Shown here piece after piece: positions 18,940 to 28,074 of a stretch of 63,149 nucleotides of DNA (within the stretch, counting starts at the first letter, position 1; every line of letters starts with the position of its first letter). The stretch lies in the NCBI GenBank assembly GCA_017551095.1, contig JAFZMQ010000010.1:1-63149 (forward strand), written 5' to 3'. A program made the position numbers and the translations under genes. This stretch comes from Clostridia bacterium (lineage in GTDB: Bacteria > Bacillota > Clostridia > UBA1381). The notes under the pieces were generated by a model, which did not search any database, had not been told where the DNA came from, and saw only the letters and a program-made list of their open reading frames with translations.

Positions 18940-19923
18940 CTACCGCTCCTCCCTGAAATACGGAAGTCCAAGACTTTGCGGCGGCTGATTTTCTTTTTTG
19001 TTTCTCACGCTCGTGAGTATCAAAACGAGCATAGTCACTACATATGGAAGCATTTCAAACAGTTTTTTCGAGCTAACCGTTATGTTAGGAATATATGTCG
19101 GGATTACATAAAGACCTCCGAATAAAATTGAGCCTAAAATGCTTATTCCCGGTTTCCATGTTGCGAAAATTACCAGTGCTATTGAAAGCCAACCTCTATC
19201 GCCGAATGCGTTATTGGACCATACTCCGTTTGCATAGTCCATTACATAATAAAGTCCGCCAAGACCTGCTATTGCACTGCCGATACAGGTTGCAAGATAC
19301 TTATATTTTGTTACATTTATACCTGCCGCATCTGCCGTTTGCGGACTTTCGCCAACTGCTCTAAGGTGCAGCCCTGCACGGGTTTTATTTAGGAAGTATG
19401 ACGCACAAAGTGCTATGATTATCGCAAGATATGCCAAAAATCCGTAGGATAAGAACACTTGTCCGAACCAACCTGCCTTGTTCGCAAAGGGAAGCATGGT
19501 TTTAAATGCACGGCTTGTAGCGGATAGCGAGATTGACGGCACATCACTGCCTGTAATGGTAATCAGTGAGCCACCGAAAAAGTTGCCTATGCCGATACCA
19601 AAGGTAGTAAGTGCAAGACCTGTAACATTCTGATTTGCCCGTAGCGTAACCGTTAAGAAGCAGTATATAAGCCCCATAAGCGTCGAGCCCAAAATGCAGC
19701 ACAGAGAAGTTATTAGGATTGCCAAAAGCGGATTTATCGCCTGCGGACCTACCGACTGCTCATATAAAAATGCCCCTGCAACACCGCTTATTGCACCCAC
19801 ATACATTATGCCGGGGATACCAAGGTTTAAGTGTCCTGATTTTTCGGTCAGGATTTCGCCCGTTGAACCGTAAAGCAGAGGAATTCCTTGCATAACCGCA
19901 CGTTGAATAATTACCGGTATCAT
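18940..19923 (-). CDS. ABC transporter permease, nucleoside/BMP type (second subunit)
   Basis: 327 aa with about eight to ten membrane helices, of the BPD_transp_2 family. GEILTEKSGHLNLGIPGIMYVGA near the N-terminus and AVGESPQTADAAGI in the cytoplasmic loop are hallmarks of the nucleoside transporters NupQ/YufQ. Its ATG overlaps the stop of the preceding permease (ATGA), indicating translational coupling. It forms the channel with the upstream permease. Confidence 0.93.
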   Translation of the reverse strand: MIPVIIQRAVMQGIPLLYGSTGEILTEKSGHLNLGIPGIMYVGAISGVAGAFLYEQSVGPQAINPLLAILITSLCCILGSTLMGLIYCFLTVTLRANQNVTGLALTTFGIGIGNFFGGSLITITGSDVPSISLSATSRAFKTMLPFANKAGWFGQVFLSYGFLAYLAIIIALCASYFLNKTRAGLHLRAVGESPQTADAAGINVTKYKYLATCIGSAIAGLGGLYYVMDYANGVWSNNAFGDRGWLSIALVIFATWKPGISILGSILFGGLYVIPTYIPNITVSSKKLFEMLPYVVTMLVLILTSVRNKKENQPPQSLGLPYFREER

Positions 19924-21020
19924 CTCAATTCCTCCTCTGTTTTACTGTTTAGTTTTATCTTATAGTTTATGAAAAATTCACTGCCTATAATAAAGAAAAT
20001 TATAATTCCCGTGATTATATCGGAAAAGGAATCGTTAAGTCTGAACCGCTCGGAAATCTTCGACGCTCCCTTTTCCAGAAATACAATTAAAAATGATGTC
20101 AAAACCATAAATATCGGATTGAATTTTGCGAGCCACGAAACCATTATTGCGGTAAATCCGCGTCCGCCCGCCGTATCGCTCTTTAAGGAGTGGTCTGTTC
20201 CTGCAACAAGCAAAAGTCCCGCAACACCGCAGATTGCTCCCGAAAGAAGCATTGTTCTTTTTATTACCTTTTTAACATTTATTCCTACATACCGTGCGGT
20301 ATTTTCACTTCCGCCCACTACCGAGATTTCATAGCCGTGTTTACTGTATTTTAAATATATGAACATAAACACCGTAATAGCCGCAACTACTAAAATATTT
20401 AAAAGATATGCCTTTCCGCCGATTACGGGAAGCTGTCCGTAGGACAAAACTCTCGGCGTTCCCGAGCCCTTTGGCATTGACCATTCAAGCGTAAAATATG
20501 CAACAAGCTGAGTTGCGATATAGTTCATCATCAGGGTAAAGAGCGTTTCGTTTGTGTTCCACCCTGCCTTAAAAACAGCGGGAATATATGCCCATAACGC
20601 ACCCGTTACTATACTTGCCACTATCATAATCGGAATAAGCAGACCGTCGGGAATTTTGCCGCCCCATAAAATTATGCACATAGCCGCAGCCAGACCGCCC
20701 ATAAGGACTTGTCCTTCCGCACCGATATTCCAAAACCGCATTTTAAATGCCGGTGTTACAGCGATTGATATACAAAGAAGCATTGCTACCTCCTGCCAAA
20801 GACTCCATCTGAGTCGGGCAGTTCCCAAAGCCCCCATATACATAGTTTCATAGACCTTTAACGGATTAAGACCTGTTAGAGATAAGGTTACAAGTCCGCA
20901 AACAATGAGTGCCGCTATGATTGCACCAAGTCTTATCGACCACGCCTTATACCATACCAACGCTCCCCTTTTTGCGATATGAAAAAGCGGTTCTCTCACC
21001 TTTTTTGCCGATTTACTCAT
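19920..21020 (-). CDS. ABC transporter permease, nucleoside/BMP type (first subunit)
   Basis: 366 aa, polytopic, NupP/YufP-like. FWNIGAEGQVLMGGLAAA and VVGGSENTARYVGINV match the family loops that contact the ATPase. The start is the ATG overlapping the end of the ATPase gene, with GAGGGTG upstream; an ATG eight codons earlier lacks a good ribosome site. It pairs with the next gene product to form a heterodimeric channel for purine nucleosides. Confidence 0.93.
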   Translation of the reverse strand: MSKSAKKVREPLFHIAKRGALVWYKAWSIRLGAIIAALIVCGLVTLSLTGLNPLKVYETMYMGALGTARLRWSLWQEVAMLLCISIAVTPAFKMRFWNIGAEGQVLMGGLAAAMCIILWGGKIPDGLLIPIMIVASIVTGALWAYIPAVFKAGWNTNETLFTLMMNYIATQLVAYFTLEWSMPKGSGTPRVLSYGQLPVIGGKAYLLNILVVAAITVFMFIYLKYSKHGYEISVVGGSENTARYVGINVKKVIKRTMLLSGAICGVAGLLLVAGTDHSLKSDTAGGRGFTAIMVSWLAKFNPIFMVLTSFLIVFLEKGASKISERFRLNDSFSDIITGIIIFFIIGSEFFINYKIKLNSKTEEELR

Positions 21021-22563
21021 CTTTTTCACCCTCGCTTTCAACAAATGACGATTTTGTCATCATATATCCTATTTCTTCCTTAGTTGCAGTTCTTGCGTCA
21101 ACCGTTCCTGCAATCTTTCCGCCGCCTATAACTACAATTCTGTCGCAAAGCTCTAAAAGTACATCTAAGTCTTCACCAACAAATATTACCGCTGCACCTT
21201 TTCTTTTTTGTTCATTTAGCAAATTGTATATAAGATATGCGGAGTTTATGTCAAGTCCTCTTACAGGATATGCCGCCATAAGCACAGTCGGTGATGATGC
21301 AATTTCACGCCCAACCAGGACCTTTTGCACATTTCCGCCCGACAAACGCCTTACGGGTGTACTTACATCAGGGGTTACCACTTCAAGCCGTTCTACTATT
21401 TCATCGGCAAGATTTTTCGGGGCTTTTCGTTCCAGAAATACTGATTTGCCTTTTCGGTAACTTCTTAGCATTATATTATCGACAATATCCATACTGCCGA
21501 CAAGTCCCATACCAAGTCTGTCCTCAGGCACAAACGCGAGTCTTACGCCCATTTCCCTGATTTCACGCGGGGTTTTATCACGGAGATTTTCCGTTTCGCC
21601 TGTTTTTGGATTGATATATGTTATCTTCCCGCCGTTTAGGTGTTGAAGCCCTGCTATTGCTTCCAAAAGTTCCCTTTGTCCGCTGCCTGCAATACCTGCA
21701 ACACCTAAAATTTCGCCAGATTTTGCCGTAAACGACACATTATCCAAAAGCTTTATTCCGTCGCGGTTTTGACAACTGATATTCTCTATCAAAAGCCTGT
21801 CCGCTACATTTTTCGGTTCGTCTCTTTCAATATTTAAACTTACTTTTTTACCAACCATCATTTCGGTAAGTTTTGCTTCATCCGTTTCGGAAGTTTTTAC
21901 CGTGCCTACATATTCGCCCTTTCGCAAAACTGCAACCCGGTCCGAAAGCGAAAGCACTTCGTGAAGTTTGTGCGTGATAATTATTATCGTTTTTCCGCTG
22001 TCACGCATTTTTCTGAGAACCGCAAACAGCTTTGTCGTTTCCTGCGGAGTTAAAACCGCCGTGGGCTCGTCCAGAATAAGTATATCTGCTCCGCGGAAAA
22101 GCACCTTTATTATCTCAACCGTCTGCTTTTCCGAAACTGACATTTCATATATCTTCTTTGCAGGGTCTATGTCAAATCCGTACATTTCGCTTATTTTGCG
22201 GATTTCCTTTTCATAAGCCTTCATATCAAACTTTTTGCTGTCAGTAAGTCCCAAAACTATATTTTCCGCCGCAGAAAAGATGTCCACAAGCTTGAAATGC
22301 TGGTGAATCATACCGATTTTATGGTCAAAAGCGTCCTTTGGGGAGCGGATAACAACTTCCTCTCCGTCGATAAATATTTCGCCGTTATCGGGGAAATATA
22401 TACCCGCAATCATATTCATAAGGGTAGTTTTCCCGCTGCCGTTTTCACCCAAAACAGACAGTATCTCCCCTCGGTTTACCGTCATTGAAACATCCTTATT
22501 TGCAACTATACTGCCAAAGCATTTTGTTATGTTTTTAAGCTCTATTGCCGGTGTTTGATTCAC
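21013..22563 (-). CDS. ABC transporter ATP-binding protein, nucleoside/BMP type
   Basis: 516 aa with two ABC domains in tandem, as in sugar and nucleoside CUT2-like ATPases. The first domain has the P-loop GENGSGKT and Walker B ILDEPTAVLTPQE; its LSGGQ signature is altered to MSVSEKQTVEI. The second domain has GIAGSGQRELLEA and RLSGGNVQKVLVGREI. I place the start at GTG behind AGGGGGAATAGCT, inside a longer frame. It is separated from the binding-protein gene by 126 nt holding a hairpin. Confidence 0.92.
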   Translation of the reverse strand: MNQTPAIELKNITKCFGSIVANKDVSMTVNRGEILSVLGENGSGKTTLMNMIAGIYFPDNGEIFIDGEEVVIRSPKDAFDHKIGMIHQHFKLVDIFSAAENIVLGLTDSKKFDMKAYEKEIRKISEMYGFDIDPAKKIYEMSVSEKQTVEIIKVLFRGADILILDEPTAVLTPQETTKLFAVLRKMRDSGKTIIIITHKLHEVLSLSDRVAVLRKGEYVGTVKTSETDEAKLTEMMVGKKVSLNIERDEPKNVADRLLIENISCQNRDGIKLLDNVSFTAKSGEILGVAGIAGSGQRELLEAIAGLQHLNGGKITYINPKTGETENLRDKTPREIREMGVRLAFVPEDRLGMGLVGSMDIVDNIMLRSYRKGKSVFLERKAPKNLADEIVERLEVVTPDVSTPVRRLSGGNVQKVLVGREIASSPTVLMAAYPVRGLDINSAYLIYNLLNEQKRKGAAVIFVGEDLDVLLELCDRIVVIGGGKIAGTVDARTATKEEIGYMMTKSSFVESEGEKDE

Positions 22564-22643
22564 AGCTATTCCCCCTGCCTTTGTTTTTTGTCTTGAAAGA
22601 ATACGCATAAAAATGTGTACTTTTTTAAGATAAAAAACAAGTT

Positions 22644-22674
22644 AAGGCGGAGAAAGAAATTCTTACTCCGCCTT
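22644..22674 (-). terminator. Hairpin between binding-protein gene and ATPase gene
   Basis: AAGGCGGAG/CTCCGCCTT with an inner AAGAA/TTCTT extension, followed on the minus strand by AACTTG and a run of six T. It could partly terminate transcription or protect the 3' end of the binding-protein message, giving more binding protein than ATPase and permeases. Confidence 0.6.
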
Positions 22675-22689
22675 CCTGTTATACTCATT

Positions 22690-23904
22690 TTAGAACATTT
22701 TGTTCAAAAGTGTTATACCGTCGATATTTACATCGAAGTATGGAGCTGAACGCATTTCTGATTCGTGGAAGTAACCATCTATAATAACTTCTGTATCAGG
22801 TGTGTAAGCCTCGTCTGTATCTACATCTGCCAAGTATGAGTCAAGTGCTTTACCTTCAACTGTGAATGTAGCTGCATCAAATACATGAATCTTTCCGCTC
22901 TTGATGTCAGCTTCTGCTGCTGCAATAGCTTCCTTTGTGCCCTTTGCTGCAACTGCTTCGTTGATTTCTGTAAGTTTTACAGAACCTTCTTCAAGTCCGC
23001 CTACCCAGTCAGCACCGATTTCCTTGCCGTTTTCATAGCAATCGATTACATACTTGTAGTAAGGAGCCCAGTCAATTCTTGAAGATACGATAAATGTGTT
23101 AGGACAAGCTGCCTGTGTGCTGCCGTTGTAAGAAACGTTAGGAACACCTGCGTTTTCACAAGCTGTCGGAGCACCCATTGAGTCAGCGTGTTGGCTGATT
23201 AACTTACAGTTGTCGCTGATTAACTTTGTTGCAGCTTCCTTTTCAAGAGCTTCATCATACCAGCTGCCTGTGAACTGAACTTCCATTGTAGCTGTCGGGC
23301 AAACTGAACGAGCACCTAAGAAGAAGGATGTGTAACCTGAAATAACTTCTGCATATGTATAAGCACCGATATAACCGATTTTAGCTTCTTCTGCTGTGAA
23401 TTCGCCGTTTTCAATCATTTCGTTAAGCTTCATACCTGCTGCAATACCTGCAAGATATCTTCCTTCATAGATTGATGCAAATGCATTGTGGAAGTTTGGA
23501 AGATTTTCTGTATGAGCTGTTGTTCCTGTTGCATGGCAGAACTGAACTTCGGGGAATTCCTGTGCAGCCTTTAACAAATAAGGCTCGTGACCGAAACTGT
23601 CGGCAAATATTATATTACATCCTTGGTCTGCAAGGTCTGCTGCTGCTTCATAACATTCATTACCCTCAGGAACGTTTGTCTTGAAGATAACCTGTTCGTC
23701 TGTAAGACCTAAGTCTTTTTGAACTTCTCTTGCTGCATCCATAAAGTTCTTGTCATAAGTTGAGTTTTCGTCATGCAGGAAGATGAAACCTAATTTAAGG
23801 TCTGCGTCTGCATTTTGTTCTGTTTTCTTTCCGCAGCTTGTAAGTGCGAAGCATGATGCTGCAACCATTGCAACCACCATCAATAAGGATAATACTTTTT
23901 TCAT
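22690..23904 (-). CDS. BMP-family nucleoside-binding lipoprotein
   Basis: 404 aa. The N-terminus is a lipoprotein signal with lipobox LTSC followed by GKK, so the mature protein is anchored outside the membrane. The body is of the basic membrane protein/PnrA family (motifs LKLGFIFLHDENSTYDKNF, QHADSMGA and DWVGGLEEGSVKL), the substrate-binding partner of NupA-like nucleoside importers. The start is the ATG behind GGAGGTATCATTT. Codon use is more uniform than in neighbouring genes, as expected for a highly expressed gene. It lies 61 nt downstream of xpt. Confidence 0.93.
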   Translation of the reverse strand: MKKVLSLLMVVAMVAASCFALTSCGKKTEQNADADLKLGFIFLHDENSTYDKNFMDAAREVQKDLGLTDEQVIFKTNVPEGNECYEAAADLADQGCNIIFADSFGHEPYLLKAAQEFPEVQFCHATGTTAHTENLPNFHNAFASIYEGRYLAGIAAGMKLNEMIENGEFTAEEAKIGYIGAYTYAEVISGYTSFFLGARSVCPTATMEVQFTGSWYDEALEKEAATKLISDNCKLISQHADSMGAPTACENAGVPNVSYNGSTQAACPNTFIVSSRIDWAPYYKYVIDCYENGKEIGADWVGGLEEGSVKLTEINEAVAAKGTKEAIAAAEADIKSGKIHVFDAATFTVEGKALDSYLADVDTDEAYTPDTEVIIDGYFHESEMRSAPYFDVNIDGITLLNKMF

Positions 23905-23965
23905 AAATGATACCTCCACGCCTTTTTAGGCAAATTTTATTTATGTAAATTTTATTTACATCACT

Positions 23966-24544
23966 TTAATTCTGCTGACGGAATTTTATACCGCTATCCG
24001 TCATTTCGTCCACAATCGCAAGGGATTCAACCCTTACGCCTTCATTTCTTAATGCATCTCCGCCGCCCTGAAAACCCTTTTCAATCGCAACGGCTGTGCC
24101 GATTACTTTTGCACCTGCATCTTTTGCTATACTTAAAAGTCCTCTTAATGCATTGCCGTCAGCCAAAAAATCATCAATTATAAGCAGTTTATCTTCGCTT
24201 GTAATATATTCACGGTCAACCGATATGGTATTTACCACGCCTTTTGTAAAGGATTTTACCTCGGCACTGTATGTTTTATCGGAAAGATTTTTTGCCTTTC
24301 CCTTTTTTGCGAAAACAACGGGAACATTCATTATAAATGCCGCGGCTATCGCAATAGCTATGCCCGACGCCTCGACCGTGAGGATTTTATTTACGCCGCA
24401 ATCCCCGTAAAGTCTTGCGATTTCCGCTCCCATTTCCTTTAAAAACGCAGTGTCAAGCTGTTGATTCAAGAAACTGCTCACTTTAAGAACATTACCCTCA
24501 AAAACCTGACCTTCATTTAATATTTTTTCTTCGAGCGTTCTCAT
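23966..24544 (-). CDS. xpt: Xanthine phosphoribosyltransferase
   Basis: 192 aa. It converts xanthine and PRPP to XMP in purine salvage. It starts MRTLEEKILNEGQVFEGNVL, typical of Xpt, and has the PRPP-binding loop LLIIDDFLADGNALRGL. The true start is the ATG behind AAAGAGGTAATTGCG; the longer frame begins inside the riboswitch terminator. It is the first gene after the guanine riboswitch and leads a unit with a nucleoside importer and purA. Confidence 0.95.
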   Translation of the reverse strand: MRTLEEKILNEGQVFEGNVLKVSSFLNQQLDTAFLKEMGAEIARLYGDCGVNKILTVEASGIAIAIAAAFIMNVPVVFAKKGKAKNLSDKTYSAEVKSFTKGVVNTISVDREYITSEDKLLIIDDFLADGNALRGLLSIAKDAGAKVIGTAVAIEKGFQGGGDALRNEGVRVESLAIVDEMTDSGIKFRQQN

Positions 24545-24562
24545 CGCAATTACCTCTTTAAC

Positions 24563-24694
24563 TAAAAAAACATATCTTAAAAGATATGTCGCCAATAACA
24601 ACAAGCACATATTATGTGCTATTTCCCCAATAGTCGCAGTTTTTACGGCACTGCGGTAGAAACATTCGAACCATATCTCACGAATTTATATTGG
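24563..24694 (-). promoter_or_regulatory. Guanine riboswitch with terminator
   Basis: The aptamer spans 24694-24627 on the minus strand: P1 arms CCAATA/TATTGG, then GATATGG, TTTCTACC, the P3 loop TGCCGTAAA and GACTAT. The C in GACTAT at the ligand-pairing position marks guanine rather than adenine specificity. A GCACAT/ATGTGC hairpin follows, then the expression platform: ACATATCTT/AAGATATGT (24589-24570) and seven T. A second TATTGG copy before the terminator could compete for pairing with P1. Guanine binding should favour termination before xpt. Confidence 0.93.
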
Positions 24695-24722
24695 CAACCG
24701 TATGAACTTTTATTACAGAAAT

Positions 24723-24751
24723 ATGATAACATGATTTCAAAATTGTGTCAA
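24723..24751 (-). promoter_or_regulatory. Sigma-A promoter of the xpt unit
   Basis: TTGACA (24751-24746) and TATCAT (24728-24723) on the minus strand with a 17-nt spacer, about 30 nt before the riboswitch aptamer. The rest of the region up to 24886 is A/T-rich and holds nothing else I can name. Confidence 0.8.
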
Positions 24752-24886
24752 TATTTTTTTATCTTTTTTTGACAAAATTCCCAAAATATTTTATATATAT
24801 CCCATTATTTTATATATTTTAACAAAACCCCAACATATTGTAGAATAATTATAATAATACAAATTCATCTTCAATATTTAGTGTAA

Positions 24887-24913
24887 AGCAAAAGGCAAGG
24901 CTTTCGCCTTGCC
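24887..24913 (-). terminator. Terminator after the hemolysin III gene
   Basis: On the minus strand an 8-bp stem GGCAAGGC/GCCTTGCC closed by a GAAA tetraloop is followed by TTTTGCTTT, just after the hemolysin III stop codon. Confidence 0.8.
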
Positions 24914-24919
24914 CTCCGC

Positions 24920-25594
24920 TTAAACTATGTATAGGAGAATATAGAGCATTTGTAATACGCTACCTGCTACAACAAACAAATGGAACACAGAGTGCATATA
25001 CTTATATTTTTTCTGCAACCCGTAAAATATGACGCCAACAGTATACGCTATGCCTCCCCAGAGCAAAAGCCACATACCGCCACGCTCCGCCAAAAACGAA
25101 TACGCCCTGTACGCACATAAAATGCACCAGCCCATAGCGATATAGCATATCATAGAAAAAACCCGGTATCTTCTTAAATCAATGGCATTAAGCGTTATTC
25201 CCAAAAACGCCACGCCCCAGACAATGCCAAAAAGCCACCAGCCAAGTCTTGCGTCAAATTCTCTGAGTGCCGTAAGGCATATCGGAGTATATGTCCCTGC
25301 AATCAGTATAAAAATCGAACAATGGTCTATAATCTGAAAAACCTTTTTTGCCTTCCTTTTAGGGCTTAGCCCGTGATAAATGCTTGAACAGGTGTATAGG
25401 ATAATCATAGCCGCACCGTAAATGCTGCTGCCGATAACTCCGTACACATTTTTATGTATAGCCGCAAAGATGACGCATAGCGAAACAGCCGCAATTCCCG
25501 CCGCTCCGCCTACTATATGCGATACCATATTGAAAATTTCCTCGCCCCTTGTGTATTCGGGAAGTTCTCTCTCGTCAAGTTTTTGTCTTTTCAT
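24920..25594 (-). CDS. Hemolysin III family membrane protein (YqfA/PAQR-like)
   Basis: 224 aa with seven predicted membrane helices. The segments EEIFNMVSHIVGGAAGIA and CSSIYHGLS and the C-terminal HSVFHLFVVAGSVLQ contain the conserved Asn, Ser, His and Asp/His residues of the PAQR/HlyIII metal-site fold. Bacterial members are thought to affect membrane homeostasis; haemolysis is not a safe assumption. I start at the ATG nine bases after GAAAGG, seven codons into the open frame. It is a single-gene unit. Confidence 0.92.
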   Translation of the reverse strand: MKRQKLDERELPEYTRGEEIFNMVSHIVGGAAGIAAVSLCVIFAAIHKNVYGVIGSSIYGAAMIILYTCSSIYHGLSPKRKAKKVFQIIDHCSIFILIAGTYTPICLTALREFDARLGWWLFGIVWGVAFLGITLNAIDLRRYRVFSMICYIAMGWCILCAYRAYSFLAERGGMWLLLWGGIAYTVGVIFYGLQKKYKYMHSVFHLFVVAGSVLQMLYILLYIV

Positions 25595-25662
25595 AACTGC
25601 AAACCTTTCGTGCAAATCTTATATTTATTATCGGTTTATCTGATATTTAATATTATTTCTTG

Positions 25663-25691
25663 TTGACATTTTATGTAATGTGCAATATAAT
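25663..25691 (+). promoter_or_regulatory. Consensus sigma-A promoter of the DUF1836 gene
   Basis: A perfect TTGACA (25663-25668) and TATAAT (25686-25691) are separated by 17 nt, 32 nt before the DUF1836 start codon. This predicts strong constitutive expression unless a repressor acts. Confidence 0.85.
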
Positions 25692-25723
25692 GTAACTGAA
25701 TTTTTAATTAGGGGTGCTTTACA

Positions 25724-26275
25724 ATGTATATTGAAAAGGATAAATTTGCCAAAGTTTTTTCACAAATGACCGACGAAGCGTCACGCCCGTCGCTGCCCAC
25801 ATGGAACGAGCTTCCTGACCTCGATCTTTATATGGACCAAGTCATTTCAATCATATCAAAATATTTTAACACGCATTCGTCTGAAAAAATCTTAACTCCG
25901 TCTATGGTTAATAACTATGTAAAGCTCGGCACTATCCCTGCCCCCATACGCAAAAAGTATTCAAAGGAACACTTAGCGTATCTTTTTATGGTCTGCACCT
26001 TAAAGCAAACTCTCGATATGGCGACAATTCAGAAAATAGTACCCGTCGGGCTTGATTCGTCACAGATAGAATACATTTATAATTCTTTTGTGAAAAATCA
26101 AAGCAAGGCATACGGCTATGTTACCGAAAATGTTTTAAGCGTCGCACTTCCGATTTTTGAAAACGAGGGCGGAAATCAGGACAGATTAAACGACCTTTTA
26201 TTACAGGTTGCGTCCGCCGCCAACATTTTTAAGCTCCTGACCGAAAAGCTGACCGATTGTCATTCGGATAAATAA
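25724..26275 (+). CDS. DUF1836 domain protein
   Basis: 183 aa, soluble. The centre (KILTPSMVNNYVKLGTIP, then RKKYSKEHLAYLFMVCTLK) matches DUF1836, a Firmicutes family with a MerR-like winged-helix appearance that suggests DNA binding. The role is unknown. The gene stands alone behind a consensus promoter and ends at a hairpin terminator, which fits a small regulator or sporulation-linked factor; that reading is inference. Confidence 0.85.
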   Translation: MYIEKDKFAKVFSQMTDEASRPSLPTWNELPDLDLYMDQVISIISKYFNTHSSEKILTPSMVNNYVKLGTIPAPIRKKYSKEHLAYLFMVCTLKQTLDMATIQKIVPVGLDSSQIEYIYNSFVKNQSKAYGYVTENVLSVALPIFENEGGNQDRLNDLLLQVASAANIFKLLTEKLTDCHSDK

Positions 26276-26285
26276 TAATAACTCC

Positions 26286-26311
26286 AAAACCGCTTAACCG
26301 GCGGTTTTTTT
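26286..26311. terminator. Bidirectional intrinsic terminator
   Basis: AAAACCGC/GCGGTTTT with a 7-nt loop and a T-run lies between the converging DUF1836 gene and acyl-CoA ligase gene and touches the stop codon of the latter. Confidence 0.8.
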
Positions 26312-27956
26312 ATACATATTTCTGCCGTTTTATTTTGTTAGTCGTTGTCTTTTCAAACGCCTCTTTTTCCAAAACAATCTCCTGCACCTGTTTATACTTG
26401 GGAAGTTTTGAAAGAGATAGCGAAATCTTTTCTCTAAGCTCCTCCAAGCTAAGCGGTGTATCGGGATTTACATAAACTCTCGCTGTCAGATTTTTTTGGT
26501 ACCCGTCAGCGTCCTTTTTTGAAAATACAATTACTTCCTTTACCTCGGGGATTGCCGAGATATATTCCTCAATTTCCTCGGGGAAGATATTTTTTCCGTT
26601 TGTTAAAACAATAAGATTTTTCTTTCTTCCCGTTATTATAAGCTGTCGTTTTTCGGTGAATTTCCCGTAATCTCCCGTATAGAACCAGCCGTTTTTTAAA
26701 ACCTCCGCCGTTTTTTCCGGCTCTTTAAAATAGCCTATCATTACGCTATCGCCCTTGACCTTGATTTCACCGATACCGTCATTGTCAGGAGCGTCAATCC
26801 GCACTTCGTTACAAGGAAGCGTAACCCCAACAGTTTTGGGGTTGTCAAAATGCTCCCGGTTTCCCGTAACCAAAGGCGAACACTCGGTTATGCCGTAACC
26901 CGTCTGTAAGGATATGCCTATATCGTCAAAAAAGTAGGCAATTTCCGGTCTTAGCGGAGCTCCTCCGCATATCAGCTTTTCCATTCTGCCGCCAAAAACT
27001 GCGTGAATTTCACCGAAAAACTGACGCCTTTTATCCACTCCCATTTTGAGAAGTGTTCTGCTCACACCAAGCAGGATTTTGAATTGTTTTTCCTTGCCCT
27101 TTTTCCGTATATTTGCCCAGATTCTGTCATAAAATAGCTCCGCAAACGCAGGTACTATCATCATATATGTGGGTTTAAAGAGCAAAAGACTTTTTGTAAC
27201 GCTTTTCAGGCTCTTATTTATGCACACAGTCGAGCCTTCATGAACCGCCATTAAAAGTCCGCCCACAAGCTCATAGGAATGATGATACGGCAGAACAGAG
27301 AGTGCTATGCCCGACACATCAGCTATTTCGAGTCCGGAGCATACACAAGCCAACATATTCTTTTCCGAAAGCATAACACCCTTAGGATTTCCTGTTGTTC
27401 CCGATGTATAAAGTATCATTTTCATATCCTCGGGAGGATTCAGCTCGGTTTCCAAGTAGCGTCTATCGCCCTTTTCAAATGTGGTTTTACCTGCATTTAT
27501 AAGACTTAAAAGCCCGTTTTCTTCGTCGTCAAGGCTCACTACCTTAACACTTTTTTCAAAATCCGCACTTTCCAGCGTTTCCTCATATTTTGCGTCGCAA
27601 AAAACAATATCCGCTTCACTGTGATTTATGACATTTATTATATCTGTCCCCGGCAAATCCTTGTCTATCGGAATAAACACATTATTTGATAAAAGTGCGG
27701 TCATATAAACCAAAATCCACCTGTAACTGTTGTGTCCTATACACGCTATGTGCTTATGACTATATCCCATTTCGGTAAGTGCCGTACCAAAAAACAGCAC
27801 CTCGTCATAAAACTCCCTATAAGTAACCTCTCTGACATCTTTTCCTTCTTCGTATTTGTATGCGACGGTATCTTTATTTTCTGCTACCTGCTTTTTTAGC
27901 ATATCTCTTATCGTTTTAAAATGTTCAACAGTATACAGTGGATAGTTTTTGTTCAT
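26310..27956 (-). CDS. Long-chain acyl-CoA/acyl-acid ligase, AMP-forming
   Basis: 548 aa of the class I adenylate-forming superfamily. It has the P-loop LYTSGTTGNPKGVML, the motif GYGITECSPLV, the hinge region YTGDYGKF and GRKKNLIVLTNGKNIFPEEIE, and the C-terminal catalytic Lys in TTNKIKRQKYV. The pattern is that of FadD/long-chain ligases that activate fatty acids with ATP. It has its own promoter and no partner genes, so it may recycle free fatty acids for lipid synthesis. It differs in sequence from the three other ligases between 29.9 and 40 kb. Confidence 0.88.
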   Translation of the reverse strand: MNKNYPLYTVEHFKTIRDMLKKQVAENKDTVAYKYEEGKDVREVTYREFYDEVLFFGTALTEMGYSHKHIACIGHNSYRWILVYMTALLSNNVFIPIDKDLPGTDIINVINHSEADIVFCDAKYEETLESADFEKSVKVVSLDDEENGLLSLINAGKTTFEKGDRRYLETELNPPEDMKMILYTSGTTGNPKGVMLSEKNMLACVCSGLEIADVSGIALSVLPYHHSYELVGGLLMAVHEGSTVCINKSLKSVTKSLLLFKPTYMMIVPAFAELFYDRIWANIRKKGKEKQFKILLGVSRTLLKMGVDKRRQFFGEIHAVFGGRMEKLICGGAPLRPEIAYFFDDIGISLQTGYGITECSPLVTGNREHFDNPKTVGVTLPCNEVRIDAPDNDGIGEIKVKGDSVMIGYFKEPEKTAEVLKNGWFYTGDYGKFTEKRQLIITGRKKNLIVLTNGKNIFPEEIEEYISAIPEVKEVIVFSKKDADGYQKNLTARVYVNPDTPLSLEELREKISLSLSKLPKYKQVQEIVLEKEAFEKTTTNKIKRQKYV

Positions 27957-27991
27957 AGTCGTAACCTCTATGTTATCTAATATTTAATACT

Positions 27992-28020
27992 ATTTTACTC
28001 CATATTAAATAATATGTCAA
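27992..28020 (-). promoter_or_regulatory. Sigma-A promoter of the long-chain ligase gene
   Basis: TTGACA (28020-28015) and TAAAAT (27997-27992) on the minus strand with a 17-nt spacer, about 35 nt before the start codon. Confidence 0.75.
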
Positions 28021-28040
28021 GCGTTTTTGAAAAATAACAC

Positions 28041-28074
28041 AAAAAAATCTGCGGAAAATTTCCGCAGATTTTTC
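28041..28074 (-). terminator. Terminator of the leader-peptide operon
   Basis: A near-perfect palindrome, AATCTGCGGAAA/TTTCCGCAGATT, followed by a run of T on the minus strand, directly after the amidohydrolase stop codon. It marks the end of the operon that starts at the leucine leader. Confidence 0.85.

Noticed and set aside
24545-24610. N-terminal extension of xpt
   Set aside because: It lies in the riboswitch terminator and produces an untypical hydrophobic leader; the ATG at 24544 follows a proper ribosome site.
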